NCBI RefSeq assembly: GCF_020085105.1
Contig: NC_058043.1
Coordinates: 17,474,167 to 17,538,166, forward strand
From: Siniperca chuatsi
Taxonomy: Eukaryota; Chordata; Actinopteri; Centrarchiformes; Sinipercidae
DNA: 64,000 nt
Direction of reading: 5' to 3'
Part shown: positions 48,470-60,700 of the stretch, in pieces
Layout: each line of letters starts with the position of its first letter
Position numbering within the stretch: position 1 is the first letter of the stretch
Notes under the pieces: model-generated
What the model saw: only the letters and a program-made list of their open reading frames with translations
Databases searched by the model: none
Told to the model about the DNA's origin: nothing
Position numbers and translations under genes: made by a program

Positions 48470-48790
48470 CTGTTCAGTGGGAAAGGTGGCGATGGCAGCT
48501 GGCTGGTCGTCTCCAGCTCTTGACACTTCCTCCTACTCCTCTCATCCAGAGCCCTGGAGGATTTCCATACTTCCTACATGTCGGCGGCTAATTGGATGAG
48601 TGTGTATAAATGAACCCTATGTGACAAAAGGTTCATTACGGCAATTAAAAGCCTTCACCTCTTAAGGCCCCAGCCCCGCCCTGGAAGTGTTGTCAAGTGT
48701 GACTGCAGCCGCCGCGCCTCGCTGCCTGTTGGTAATTATCCCTCTGTGTTCCTCTGCTTTATGACCAGCAGTTGGTCACCACAGGATGTG
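48470..48790. promoter_or_regulatory. Candidate conserved non-coding element
   Basis: In contrast to its repeat-filled surroundings this block is balanced in composition and free of recognisable repeats. It carries homeodomain-type cores (GGCTAATTGGATGAG, GGCAATTAAAAG, GGTAATTATC) and a CpG cluster (GCAGCCGCCGCGCCTCGC). These traits fit a developmental enhancer, but conservation cannot be judged from one genome. Confidence 0.25.
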
Positions 48791-51080
48791 CAGAGAAAAT
48801 GAGGAATCTGAATTTGTTTGCTCGTTTGTACTGGTGAACATCTGTGTACTAACACAGTGGTTATTTGCTTGGCCACTCGTGCCTATAACAGTTCCAACAC
48901 ACACACAATCGCATTATACTGCATACACAGTGTAAGCACAAAGACAAACACCAGACACATACATCACGCTGATACAATCAGCAGGGCCCCACTTATTAAA
49001 ACACATTAAACACACATATCACAAACACCTGCTGCCATAGAGACAGATTAAATGAAGTGTCCATTCTGCAGCCATTTGCAGTATTTTTTAACCTTCATCC
49101 CAGAAAAACAGCACATTTTTTAATTTAGCCTTCTTTAAATAGAGGCGTTGATAGTGTAGTTGGAAGTAGTGTTTACGTGGAAGGATAATCAAAAGAAAAT
49201 TGCCCGACCAGGGGATGCAGAGGGAGGAGGGTCACAAACAAACTCACTGCTGCGTCTACTGAAATACTGCTGCAGCCCACACCACCGCTGGCAGCTGACA
49301 TCCTCTTCATCTAATCCTGCTGTGTTCATGTTTGAGATGAAGCTCATGTTTAGTCTTTGTGCGTTGGCTGATAAAACCAGATCAGTGTTTTGGTTTGTGT
49401 AATCCCGCAGATTCATTTGTTGACAGTGTGTAATTGTCAGTGTTCCTTTGTTTGCTTTGGACTGAATTCAGAAACCCACTTTTCTTGTTGACATTTTCAG
49501 TAATGAAGTAGTTTTGATAAAAAATGTTTCAGAGTTGTTGTTTTTTTTTATCTAATTACATTAATCTGTGGATTTATACAAATAGGACACTAACAGTGCA
49601 GTCAGGACGTATTAGGAAAGTGATGTGTTTTTCATTGTTTTTGCTCCGTACTCATACTGGAACTGAAATGAAAGAACGACTGTGAGGTAGGGATGCACCA
49701 ATATTTGCCTTGTAGGCTGCTATCGGCCATATCGGCAAATAGGATGACATTCGCCGATGGAAGTGACAGATGTTTATCTGTTGTGTCGCATCAATTTAGC
49801 GCTATAACAAAGCAGTTATTTTTCAAAAAAAATATATTTTTCATGGTTACATTAAAGGTTGTTTCATAAATTTGTATGATTGAAATCGAAAACTGTAAAT
49901 ATATGCTGTAAATAACAACGTGGCTTTAATCTTAATGATCCACTATTGAGATCTAAAAATTTGCTCAGTTTACATTAAAAATGCTTAACCCCTAAAACAC
50001 CTAGTATAAAAGAGGATAAGACCGGCGTCCAAGAGGGACAAGTAAGTCTGTGGTGTGGAAGTTTTCTGTGTCTGTGTGTAAAGTCCTTCCTAACTAGCTA
50101 GTTTCAAACTAGTGATTTGCTAAATCAGGTTGCACCTTAAGAACTTATGTCTTAGCCAGTAAAGACTTAGTTAATTTGTAAATCTGTTGCCAGGAAACAA
50201 AAAATATGAAACTTAACTGCCAGTGTTATTTGTAATTTAAAATGTTCCCCATTTACATCATATTAAACATTAAACGTTTTGATCTACCATATCTACTCTT
50301 CAAGCAAAACAAACAGGGTCATACAGTATATTAGCAACGTTAGCTTTGTCAGTTGGTTCAGTTAGCTACAAAACAGTTAAACCTGCAGTTACTGGGTGTA
50401 AATATTTAGTAACAACTAACCGTGTTACAACTCGGCTAAGTTTGAACTTACGATTGCGATTAGTTGGTGCAAGAGCTCCAAAACATCAGTCAGCAGACAC
50501 TGTACAGCAACCATCTTCAGTTCAAGTCATTGTCTTTTAGCATCCTTTGGACTCTGCAGGCACTTCTGTAGATGGGTACCAATAATGTTCTGGGTTGCTT
50601 TGTCTGTATGTTTAGAATTTTTATCTTTCTGCATTCTCCTAAAATTGTAGGATGAAAAAGGAGCCACACTGTTCACCCAATATAAACAAGAACACCCTCA
50701 AACACCCTTAAAGCTGAGAGTCATTGTCTCTTTTCACATCCATTGTGCTGGAGTACAGAACCAAATACACTCTGCTGTCATACTGTAACACTATGACTGT
50801 ACTGTGTGGACAAAACATGAGGAAAATTAACTATAGTCCTGTTGCCACACTGCGTTTCAATTCATTATGTGTTGATATGTTATGTTTGTTTTGCATTATT
50901 TGATGTAATTGTTTAAAAAAGGTGATCAAGTCTTTTGGCAGGCTGAACTGGACTAAAGTTACACAAAGCTGCTCTTCACTTGTTTTTTCATGCTGCAGTT
51001 CACTGTGGCATCTTTAGTACTCAAAGGCCTTGGTCCTCTTTGCTCCAGGAAGTTGTTGCATGAAATTATTTGACTCCAAG

Positions 51081-51124
<44 letters not shown>

Positions 51125-51929
51125 TGCTACACATATGTTGATGCTGGTAGATCTACAGTTTTTCAGCTTTGTGGCACATTGTCACCCCCAGAGTTATAAA
51201 TTATATATAATCAGTATTCCCTCTAATATAATTCAGTTGCCATGGAAAATACCTGAAAAATCCAAGTTGTCATGGAGACAAATCAGTAGGGTCTATGTGA
51301 AAATTGCATCAAAATATACATTAAAGTAGCAATAATGACCTAGAGGGTGTTATTAAATGTCCATATTTATTTTTTTTAATTATATTTACCTATGAAGAAC
51401 GTCCTTAAGAGACTCACAGATGTTGTTCAGAACAATATTTTATACAGCGTATAAGATCACCATCCAGCCACATGGCCTGTGCTCATCGGTTCACTGTGTT
51501 TTATGGGAATTGTCCATTTGTAGTGTTTGAACTCAAATATTAGAGCTAATAGTTACCGACCAGCAAACTGAAAATCACTCCTGTCAGCACTTTACATGCA
51601 TTCTCCTCATTGATACAACTGCTTTGAAATATTGTCTAATAGACTCTTCTTTTTTTTAAAGGCGGCACTCAGACAGATAAAGCATCCATTACAGAGTCCA
51701 CTTTGAAAGAGAACAACAAAAACCAACATCTTTATCACTCTGGTGAAAATGTGTGGGACTGGTTAGAGCAGTTAGAAGGCCCCTTACACTAATGGGTTAA
51801 ATTTTAAAGAGACAGTGAGGTATTAAAAGAATTCCATTATTATTGGAAATGGATCCGATCAGCTGCATTTGTCCCTCACTTAACTGTTTTGTCACAAAAA
51901 GGTATCCACACTTTAATGTCACTAAAACA
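48791..51929. other. Intergenic DNA with repeat fragments
   Basis: A fragment near 49687-49760 (TAGGGATGCACCAATATTTG, then TATCGGCCATATCGGCAAAT) resembles the ends of a fish hAT-like repeat. No exon is supported. Confidence 0.4.
51083..51121 (+). repeat. (CA)n microsatellite
   Basis: About 19 uninterrupted CA units are present; likely polymorphic. Confidence 0.97.
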
Positions 51930-52350
51930 GGGATGTTAGTATTTTTAGCTATGCTAGTGGCGTGGCTCTAGGGATGGAAATGTCGACCACTTTGGTCCAG
52001 GCTGAAATATCTCAACAAATATTTGACGGATTGGCATGAAATTTGGTGCAGACATTTGTGGTCCCCAGAGGATGAATCCTAATGACTTGGTGATCTCCTT
52101 AACTTTCCCTGTAGCACCATCATCAGGTCAAAATTTTAATTTGTTCACTACTCTGTTTTATGACCAAATACCTGCAAATATAATAACATTCCCATCAGCC
52201 TCAGCTGTACTTTGTGTGTAAACTAAGACACTAAGTGGTTTAACATCAGCATGTTAGCATACTGATGTTAACATTTAGTTCAAAGCACTGGTGTGCCTAG
52301 GTACAGCCTGACAGAGCCACTAGCATGGCTGTAGACTCGTCTTGTTTACT
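51930..52350 (+). mobile_element. Repeat family B, uninterrupted reference copy
   Basis: Order from left: CTCTAGGGATGGAAATGTCG, CTTTGGTCCAGGCTGAAATA, GGTCCCCAGAGGATGAATCC, CCTGCAAATATAATAACATT, then CCCATCAGCCTCAGCTGTAC and GTACAGCCTGACAGAGCCAC. It shows the joints at which the LTR (30.4 kb) and the LINE (54.4 kb) interrupt other copies. Confidence 0.75.
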
Positions 52351-52635
52351 GATTTTCACTCACCCTACACTCCAATTATCTCCATTTTAACAGTTAATTT
52401 AGTATAGGCCTCTTACTAAGTCCTAAAACTGTTATTATAAAATGATAACACATTTACCAATGGGTTGACTTAATGTCACAAGGTTTCCGTGGAAATGGCC
52501 AGGTTTTATGAATTTTGTAGAATCTGATGGTCTGAGTTATTTTGCTTTGTTTCATGCTGTTTTCACACTCAGCTATGAGAAGAAATGGAAACATTTCAAG
52601 GTTCAAATGCTGAATATTAGATTAATTGACTCTTA

Positions 52636-53175
52636 AAGGTGGGTTATGTGATTCTGGAGAAATCCAATACCATGACAAATACTATCACATAGAGCGAACA
52701 ACAACAAAGCAAGTAATGTAACTAGCGTTGGCTCGGTTGTGGGTTAGCAAACTGTCGCTACAGTTGCTGCTGCGAAGCTAACAGCCAGAGAGGACGAGAT
52801 GGTTTCCCAGAGCCAGCAAGCCAGCTCCAGACAGCGATACTCACAGCTCTGCTGCTACTATAGCTAACATCTCAACAACAGCATATCTTGGCAAACTAGA
52901 AAGTAAGCTGAATGTCTGTGGGCAAGTCATATAACGAACAAATCATGGCTGGAATAGCTGGAATAGTGTTGTGTGGCTCGGTCCGAGCCACTTTGTTTGT
53001 TTAGCATTTACAGAGCCAGGGCTGTGTACAAACACCGGATTCTTTTTTCAGCGTACACACTGAACGGACAGCTGGCGGACCATGAGGGGAACTAATGAAT
53101 GATGAACTGGTGACATGAGCATTTTCAAGGGGCGATTCAGGGATTTCATAATCTGTAATTATAGTTTAAAGGGGC
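52636..53175. repeat. Probable dispersed repeat
   Basis: It begins TTAAAGGTGGGTTATGTGAT and continues through GTTGGCTCGGTTGTGGGTTA to GGGCGATTCAGGGATTTCAT. The style resembles TTAA-type fish MITEs, but I could not match both ends. Confidence 0.35.
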
Positions 53176-53814
53176 ATTATTATAATGTATTTTTGAAGGG
53201 CATCAATACCAATGACCCAGTGTTCAATCTTGCTGAAATTTCTGGCTTTCAGAACTCATTGTTTGGTCCATCCTACTGCATTTCCTCCCCCATACTCTGC
53301 ATCTGTTCAAATTGTCAACCACTTAACAACAGAGAACAGTGCTACAAGTGATTGACTCACATTATAAGACAATTTTCCTTTTTAACTAAACAATTAATCC
53401 AATTTGGTTCTCCTCTCTCCGCCTCAGGGGAACACACTAAAGCTCAGCCACGTTTCCAGCCACTTCACAGTAAACAGTATACATGCAGAGGATGACTTCA
53501 AAGCTTAGTGGTATGAGTCACGCAATGAGGAGACACACAAAGTGAGCTTAAGCTGACCAGTAGCACTGCATGTCTGGATGGTAAACTAGTATGTCTGCTG
53601 CACAGTTTCACTGCACTGAGTTTGTTATATTCTGTTGCAGACACCAATGCAGACGTCATGCATGAGGCTAACAAGTATGATGAGACTGACAGTTAATACT
53701 TGACCTTGAAAACAGCAGTTGACAAAAGCAATCTCATTTCAAGGTTCACTCAGTATCTGGAGCTTTCGATCATGTCACGATCCTCCTCAGCAGATGGAGT
53801 TGCCAGTTGTCGAA

Positions 53815-54005
53815 GACAATCTCTAAATGTGAGATTGTTTTTATGAGATTGAACTGTCAATCTCAAATTTTAAGCCAACATGGACAAGAAGTCCTTAAAG
53901 TGCTCAGAAAAATGGAAATTTGAACATCTGTAATTCCATGACAACTGGGCGAACTCCACCTGCTGATGAAGATCGTGACACTATCAAAAGCTCCAGAACA
54001 GCAAG
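53815..54005 (+). repeat. Dispersed repeat family D
   Basis: It contains CATGGACAAGAAGTCCTTAA, ATTCCATGACAACTGGGCGA and CTATCAAAAGCTCCAGAACA. Diverged copies occur near 15300-15385 and 36600-36715. Class unknown. Confidence 0.55.
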
Positions 54006-54173
54006 GTGGTGGTATGTGGCCTGTTTTCGGTCAACAGCATGTTATTTGTTGCCCCTTCTCTTTTGCACATTGGCCATTATGTTAAAATCTTTTGATACTA
54101 GTGCTCAAATGATAATTGTTTCTCCTTAAAACAATACTTTTTTGATACCTTACTCTTACCTTAATTTTAAATG

Positions 54174-55240
54174 GCTCTAGGGATGGCAAGGTCGGTCAGT
54201 TGATCAGTCCACCACTATTTTATACAGACATTCATGGTCCCCAGAGGATGAATCCTAATGACTTTGGCGATCCTCTGACTTTTCTTTTAGCACCACCGTG
54301 AGGTCCAAATTTGCTTTGGTTTTTTGTGAAATGTCACAACAACGTGTAAAGAAGATGACGTGTAAAAACTTTGGGGACCCCTTCACATTTCATCTAGCAC
54401 CATAATTATCAATATTTCAATTTATGACAAAATACCTTGCAAAAATACGATCTATTTTAAATCTTAGTGATGCAGAAACTGTTGTGCATGCTTTTATCTC
54501 CTCACGCCTTGATTATTGTAACAGCCTGTTCACTTGTCTTAATCAAAAAGCTCTGACACGACTGCAGACTGTACAAAACTCAGCTGCTAGGCTGTTAACC
54601 AGGACCAAGAAGTTATGACCACATAACACCTGTTTTAGCCTCTTTACACTGGCTCCCTGTTGGTTTTAGGATTGATTTTAAGATCTTGTTGATTACTTTT
54701 AAGGCTCTTCATGGCCTGGCCCCAGATTATATTTTAGACCTTGTAATCCCTTATGAACCTTCACGTAGTTTGAGATCTTCGGGCAGGGGTCTCCTGTCTG
54801 TTCCTGAGTCCAGGATGAAAACTAAGGGGACAGAGCTTTTGCTATCAGGGCCCCGAGGCTCTGGAACAACCTGCCCGAAGAAATTAGATTGTCTGAGTCA
54901 GTGTCTTCATTTAAATCTCGTCTCAAAACACATTTTTATCTGAAAGCATATCCTGATTTTACGTGAACTGGCTGTTTATTTTACTGTTTATTTTATTGCT
55001 TTTCTGTATTTCATGTGTTTTATTTCTTTATATTTCGTCATTCACTGTGTTATTTTATTTTTCTTGTTGTGAAGCACTTTGTACTTTGTTTTGATAAGTG
55101 CTCTATAAATAAAGTTTTATTATTATTATTTATTATTACCTGCAAAACTAAAACTAATGACATTCCCATATGCTATTAGTGCTGATGGTAAATATTACCT
55201 TAACAAATATTTAGCGCAAAGCGCTGCGGTGTCTAAGTAA
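54174..55240 (+). mobile_element. Repeat family B copy split by a LINE
   Basis: Left part 54174-54420 (GGTCCCCAGAGGATGAATCC) and right part from about 55140 (CTGCAAAACTAAAACTAATG, then ACATTCCCAT) are the two sides of one family B copy. Confidence 0.7.
54421..55139 (+). pseudogene. 5'-truncated non-LTR retrotransposon, L2/CR1-like, RT C-terminus
   Basis: Two frames encode the C-terminal end of a LINE reverse-transcriptase protein. 54424-54618 has FISSRLDYCNSLFTCLNQKA and LQTVQNSAARLLTRTKK. 54686-54943 has ITFKALHGLAPDYILDLV and YEPSRSLRSSGRGLLSVPES. A break between them (near 54619) and another near 54870 shift the frame, so no intact protein is made. The 3' tail has TAAAGTTTTATTATTATTAT, the TTA-repeat end seen in L2-type elements. 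Most of the element upstream is missing, as usual after incomplete target-primed insertion. An imperfect flanking match (ACCTTGCAAAA / ACCTGCAAAA) may be the target duplication. Confidence 0.8.
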
Positions 55241-57339
55241 TTAAAACCATTAATTACCTGATTGAAGAATAAGTAAACGAGATTCTGACCACGCATTCAA
55301 TGCCAGCTCTCTTTACTTCACAGTTTCTGATACTAAAAGGGTATTGAGATTTGATACCCAGCCTTAACCTTTTGCTTTTGTATATTTGCTCAAGCAGACA
55401 GAAGCACATGCTTTTGATAAGCAGACATTGTGAAGGGCTTACACAAATTGCTAGGTAAACACAACAATCCTACTGTGGGCTGGTACTGAGAGCAGTCACA
55501 TGTCAACACATGCAGGCTCTCTGAACAGGAGAGGGATTATGTATCTGTCAATATGAACAGTGCTGAACTGGTTTAATGGACTACATACATCACCAGGACA
55601 GACTGGGTCAGCATTTGTGTCGTGTGAGAGACTTTCTCATATTGTTTTGTTTTGAAATCAAGGTCATAATGCCCTTTTAGGGTGTTTTCATGTGTGTGTT
55701 ATGCATGTATGTTTCCGAGCTGAATGTTAAGTCATCACTCACTGGACTCTTATCCTCAAACCTTTCAAACCTTTATAAACAGGTCACATCACAAAAGAGA
55801 CACTCTAGGGGGGAGAAAGCCCTCTTTTTTATTGATGGAACGTCTGAACATGACAATTTGTTGCTGTTTTGTTGATAACACTGAAATGAAAAGCTGGAAA
55901 AAAGCTGACAAATAACCCCCCGATTAGCCGTCCTTATCTTTCCAATAAATTATTTCAGGTGTGATATTTACCAGCGTACAACTCTGCAAAAATAAAACGA
56001 AATACATCTCACCCTTTGTCTTTACAGTTCTCTGAAAATACTGAAACTAACATTATTGTAATCAAACTATTTACATACAATGGAGGGTCAGTAACAGGAC
56101 TGACATAAGCAGACACAGACAAAACACACAAATAAATATGTTTAAATAGAATATAAATACATTTCAGTATGATAGCAATGGCTTAGGACAAGTAATAACT
56201 GCTCCCCATTTAATATGATTCAAGGCCTTCTTCTGAGAAATGAAACCTCAAATCTGAACACTTAATTACGGAGCGGTGACACAGATAAAAAGGATGTGCG
56301 GCGCGTGTGTCACTGATGAATTTAAATGACCAGAAAGCAAAGAGGCAGCAGAATGAGCTCCTGGTCTGATGATTCAAATCCCACTTTAACACCTGGCTCC
56401 CACTAAACAGCCATTACTTTGTCGTACTGTCAACTTGTGTTGTTTTTATAATGAAGGGTGTGGGTTTTTTATGTCACAATGGAATCTAAAAGATCCACTT
56501 AAATGAATATGTTTCATATACCCCCTTCCCTCCCACAAGACATGACTGCTAATGATGCTACATCAGATAAACTTGTTCGAGTACAAACATCATTGTCCAT
56601 TTAATTCACCTCACAGACGATATTAAAGTCCTTTTATGCTGCTTTTTATCATAAATTTTACATAATTCACCTTGTTTTTCAGGGTATTTGAAGGCCCGAG
56701 GAAATGGAGCCCTACATACTGGACCAAGTTAAACTCAAAACAGATCAACAAATCTAACGTTTGCAATTATGTTTTGACTTTTTGCTAGACTTCTAATGTG
56801 CAACCACACATAACTTCACAGCAATATATGTCCCACATGTAACCATGTCAACATATTTAGCAAACAGGCAATACAGGGTTGGGGGATAGACAAAATAATC
56901 GAGACACCTATCAACACAGCCCAGTACAACAACACAAATTTTAGAACATTTTAGAAAGGGTTTTACGAGTGCTACAACAATTTCTCGGCAACAGCACTGA
57001 CTACCTGGAATCTTGTCGACACTGTGAGGTTGCCAGGCAACCAGCAGAGACTCCAGGACATTACTACGCCCAGAAAAGAAATAGTCCGTAAAGCCCATGG
57101 ATAAATTAAGAGAGCTGGATACGGCGGCGCCACTCAGCCTTGCTGCCAATTTGTCCCAGTGGCCACTCCTGGCATTGCAAAATCCCCAGCAGCCCAAAAA
57201 GCTTTCCCCCCTTTATGAGGCAAGACAAGGCAGCTTTATTTATAAAAGACACATCTGTTGTTCCAATAGTAATGCATGGTAAAACCACAACTTGATGTTT
57301 TTACAATTTTACAATTACAAGTGTAATGTATAATGTGTT
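55241..57339. other. Intergenic DNA 3' of tmem88b
   Basis: No exon is supported. A teleost SINE fragment lies at about 57217-57260 (GAGGCAAGACAAGGCAGCTT, then TATTTATA). Confidence 0.4.
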
Positions 57340-57524
57340 AATTAGTGAGCCTTAGATTGGACAGCTGTTTTCCCTGCTTCCAATCTTTATGCTAAGCTAA
57401 GCTAACCGACTGCTGGTTGTAGCTTCATTTGTACAGTACAGACATGAAAACGGTATCGAACTTCTCATCTAACTCTCAACCAAAAAGTGAATAGGCATAT
57501 TCCCCAGAATGTCAAACTATTTCT
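57340..57524. mobile_element. MITE family A right arm
   Basis: It has AATCTTTATGCTAAGCTAAG, GGTATCGAACTTCTCATCTA and an end GTCAAACTATTTCT at 57524 followed by TTAA (57525-57528). Confidence 0.65.
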
Positions 57525-57618
57525 TTAAAACGTAGCATCTAGTTGAGTCAACATCTCTCTGACACAATCTCGACAAAACTGAGCATCATCAGAAAGGTAA
57601 GATTTGTTGTAGCACTAT

Positions 57619-57624
57619 TTTATT
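57619..57624 (-). terminator. Polyadenylation signal of tmem88b
   Basis: AATAAA on the minus strand lies about 100 bases after the stop codon of the TMEM88-family gene, a plausible 3' end. Confidence 0.45.
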
Positions 57625-57725
57625 GATTATATTGTTAGGTGTTTACATTATTTTGTCTACCCCCTGTATCTCTCTGGTTATTTTACACTGATCTAACTTT
57701 CTGATCCCCCCTGACTGTTAGCATA

Positions 57726-60700
57726 TCAGACCCAGGCATGGATGCTGCCCACCCAGTCCAGCAGCCGCCCTCGGTACCAGGCACGTGTGATCGGCTGAAT
57801 GAGAAGCAGGAGTCGAAACCTTCGGAGCAGCCCACAGAAGATGGCGGCCGCCACGACCACGAGCGGCGACATCATCACAAAGCCCAGGATGATGAGGGCG
57901 GAGCAGCTGTTGTCGTCAAGGTAATGGCAGATGGCAGAGGGGGCGTCAAGGACCTACAAGGACAAACAGAGGGGATCATAAGAGTAGACAGAAGGGCTGC
58001 AGAGGACATGATGGACATTTTGGGATCAACAGCTTCTCTTCTAATGAAAAGCAAACATGTAGGATTTGTCATTGGCTAGGTATGATTAGTGCATGTGTGT
58101 CTGCATATGCTCAGGGTGCAGAAATGGGACAGTGTGGGTAGTGGGCTGTGACAGAGTTTCTCCCAGCCTCCCTCTACTGTTCAGATAAGACGTGGCTCAG
58201 TAGCTGTCAGTAACCCTCCGAGCTGTCAATCACCTGTGACGGCGAGCGAGAGGGAGGAGGTGGGCAGGGGGAGGCCTGAGAGAAAGAGATGGAAACTAAA
58301 GAAACATGTAAAAGAGGCAGGAAAAGAACAAAACAATGAGTGGATGAGGAGAGAAAGCACGAGGGGTGAGATCAGAGTGCACATGAGGTTAGCAGCTGCA
58401 GAAGTACACAGTGACATCCTCACAAGAGCTTACAACAAGGTGAAACACACACGACATAAAGTACAAGCACATTATCTCCTTTTCTCTGCCAAAGTCACTC
58501 AGACACCCTCAAAATGACTTGGTTACGTCTGAAGCCCTTTTTCTAAATGATTTCCTATTGTAAGCTTTTTCAAAAGGAACTTTGCCTCCTACAAATGTAC
58601 CCTAGCAACAGCAGTGTTTAACACACACACACACACACACACACACAAGCACACACACAGACACACCTCTGTCAAGTGCAACCTTTGATTTCACTGAGTA
58701 CATTGCCCTCCTCATCGTGCTGTCACTGTGTCTGTGCACAGCTGGTGCTGGCACCAAATCAGACGGTCTTGTCTTCTCAGTGGGTCCCTCTCTCCATGTT
58801 CAGTCTGTCACCACAATAAGGGGGAACTCTCTGACTGACATTGTCTGTAATTGTTTGCTCTGAATTGACATTTGCTCTGCCCCAATCACAATTATAGTCT
58901 TGTTGCACGCACAGACTTTGCATGTTCGTAATTTGTCTGCTCCGTCATACGCGTGGCTGCACCTTCAGAGACCAAATCATTCACTGAGACAACCTTGGTC
59001 TCTGGCAGAAGCTACAGATTCAAAGGTGGGATGTAATGTTAAGACCAGTCGTGTGAGCCAAAGCCAGAACTGCACATCTTCACATAATGTTTTGGCATGA
59101 TAGCTAGACTCACCATATTTTACTGATGATCAGTCTGCCCCTCATGTGATTCACAAAAAATTAGCCGCACCCATCTCCTCACCTCATTAGAACAAACACT
59201 GCCTGACAGGCTCCAACATTCGAGTTTAGTCATTATCTTTTTGGATGAGCTTGTTGTTCATAATAAAAACCAAAGCCTTAACAACTTTGTGGAGAAGGTG
59301 AGGCATATGACATATGCTGCCAAAAAGACTTTCCCTTAAGGCTGTGATTGTCTGTTTCCCTTTAGGACTCACTTCAGGTGCCAATCTTCAGGAAAGATAA
59401 TCCTCCCACTTTCTGTAAATGACATGGGCTTACTTGCCTAAACTTCCAGCTAAGTTAAAGGAAACTGGAGTAGTGCAGATTCCTTCTTGTAAATGATTGA
59501 AAACATACTGTTTGGCTCTTTGGTTGGCACAGATTGCTATCCTTTTATACCTTGCATTAACTGGGTTTTTTTGGCCACTTGGGGGCTGCAGAAACAAGCT
59601 GAAAACACAACATTGACATATTATCACATTTTAAGTTGATAGGGGAAACTATTTAGCATAAAGTTGCTTATTTAACTCATCCAGCAGTTACGAAGGAACA
59701 TTATCATTTATTTGGAGTCGTGTTTGTGTCCACATGACATGAAGTCCAATATTCCCTCTCTCTGTTTTGGTCTCCATCGACTGCTGAGAAAAATATCTGG
59801 CTCTTTAGCTGCTAAATGCTCCACTATGTTCACCAGCTGGTTGCTAATTGTGTCTGACTGCCCTTTGGTGCTGGACAAGTAGTGTATAGTGGGGGGGTTT
59901 TTGCTGAAAACAGCTGCTTGAAACAACGTTGATGAGAGCAGTGAGAATGAACCAAAAGAATAAAGTTGTGAGCCGTAAAAGCAAAACAATGAGCTAAAAC
60001 GCTGTAGAGCTGAGGGGAACTGCAGCCAATGATGATAGCCAATGGAACCCATTGGCTATCGTTTTAGCCTCTGGGGGCAACAGCCAGTATTTTGGGGCTT
60101 CCAGTGTAGCCAGCGGATATATGAATAACGGATATTTGGGCCAAGACTACCTCTTCCGTGCGCCGGTCATTGTTTACAATCCAATTAGCAATCGTGGAAC
60201 CTATCGGCTATCGTGTGACAACGATTTGAATGCAGATAATATTTTTAAAAAGCTGACAAAAAGCTAATCTCTAGGGTTCTGAGAGTGATAAAATGATAAA
60301 TCATCGTCAGACGATAGCCGATGGGTTCCACCTCTTTGGCTCTCCACACGGACTGTTTACCTGAATGCAACCAACGGATTAGAAACGGAAACAGACCAGA
60401 ACACTTCCGATATCAAAATCTTGTCCCTTGCCTGCAGATTCTGCATTCATTTGCAGATATCTGTTTACAGAGATTACATTGTCATTTGATCCATTGTTAT
60501 TAAAAAATATTGACTATAGCAGCTTTAATAATCCTCGAGAGGTGCACAAACGTTTTTTTTTTTTACAAAAAAATGTAATAAATTGCAAAATATCCCAAAT
60601 CTTTATCCTATTATTTTGTGTTGTGAAAATACTGCATTCTGAGGCCCATTGTGATTCCTGCCACTAGTAAACACTATCCTGTGTCTGTTATTATAGTCTG

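Noticed and set aside
51083-51121. Regularly repeated DNA as a possible CRISPR array
   Set aside because: It is a simple CA microsatellite without spacers, in a vertebrate genome.
57738-58079. 113-codon plus-strand frame
   Set aside because: It is antisense to tmem88b exon 2 and its intron; composition follows from the coding strand.
60052-60267. 72-codon plus-strand frame in the tmem88b intron
   Set aside because: It lies within the inverted-repeat insertion in a MITE and is best explained as repeat sequence.
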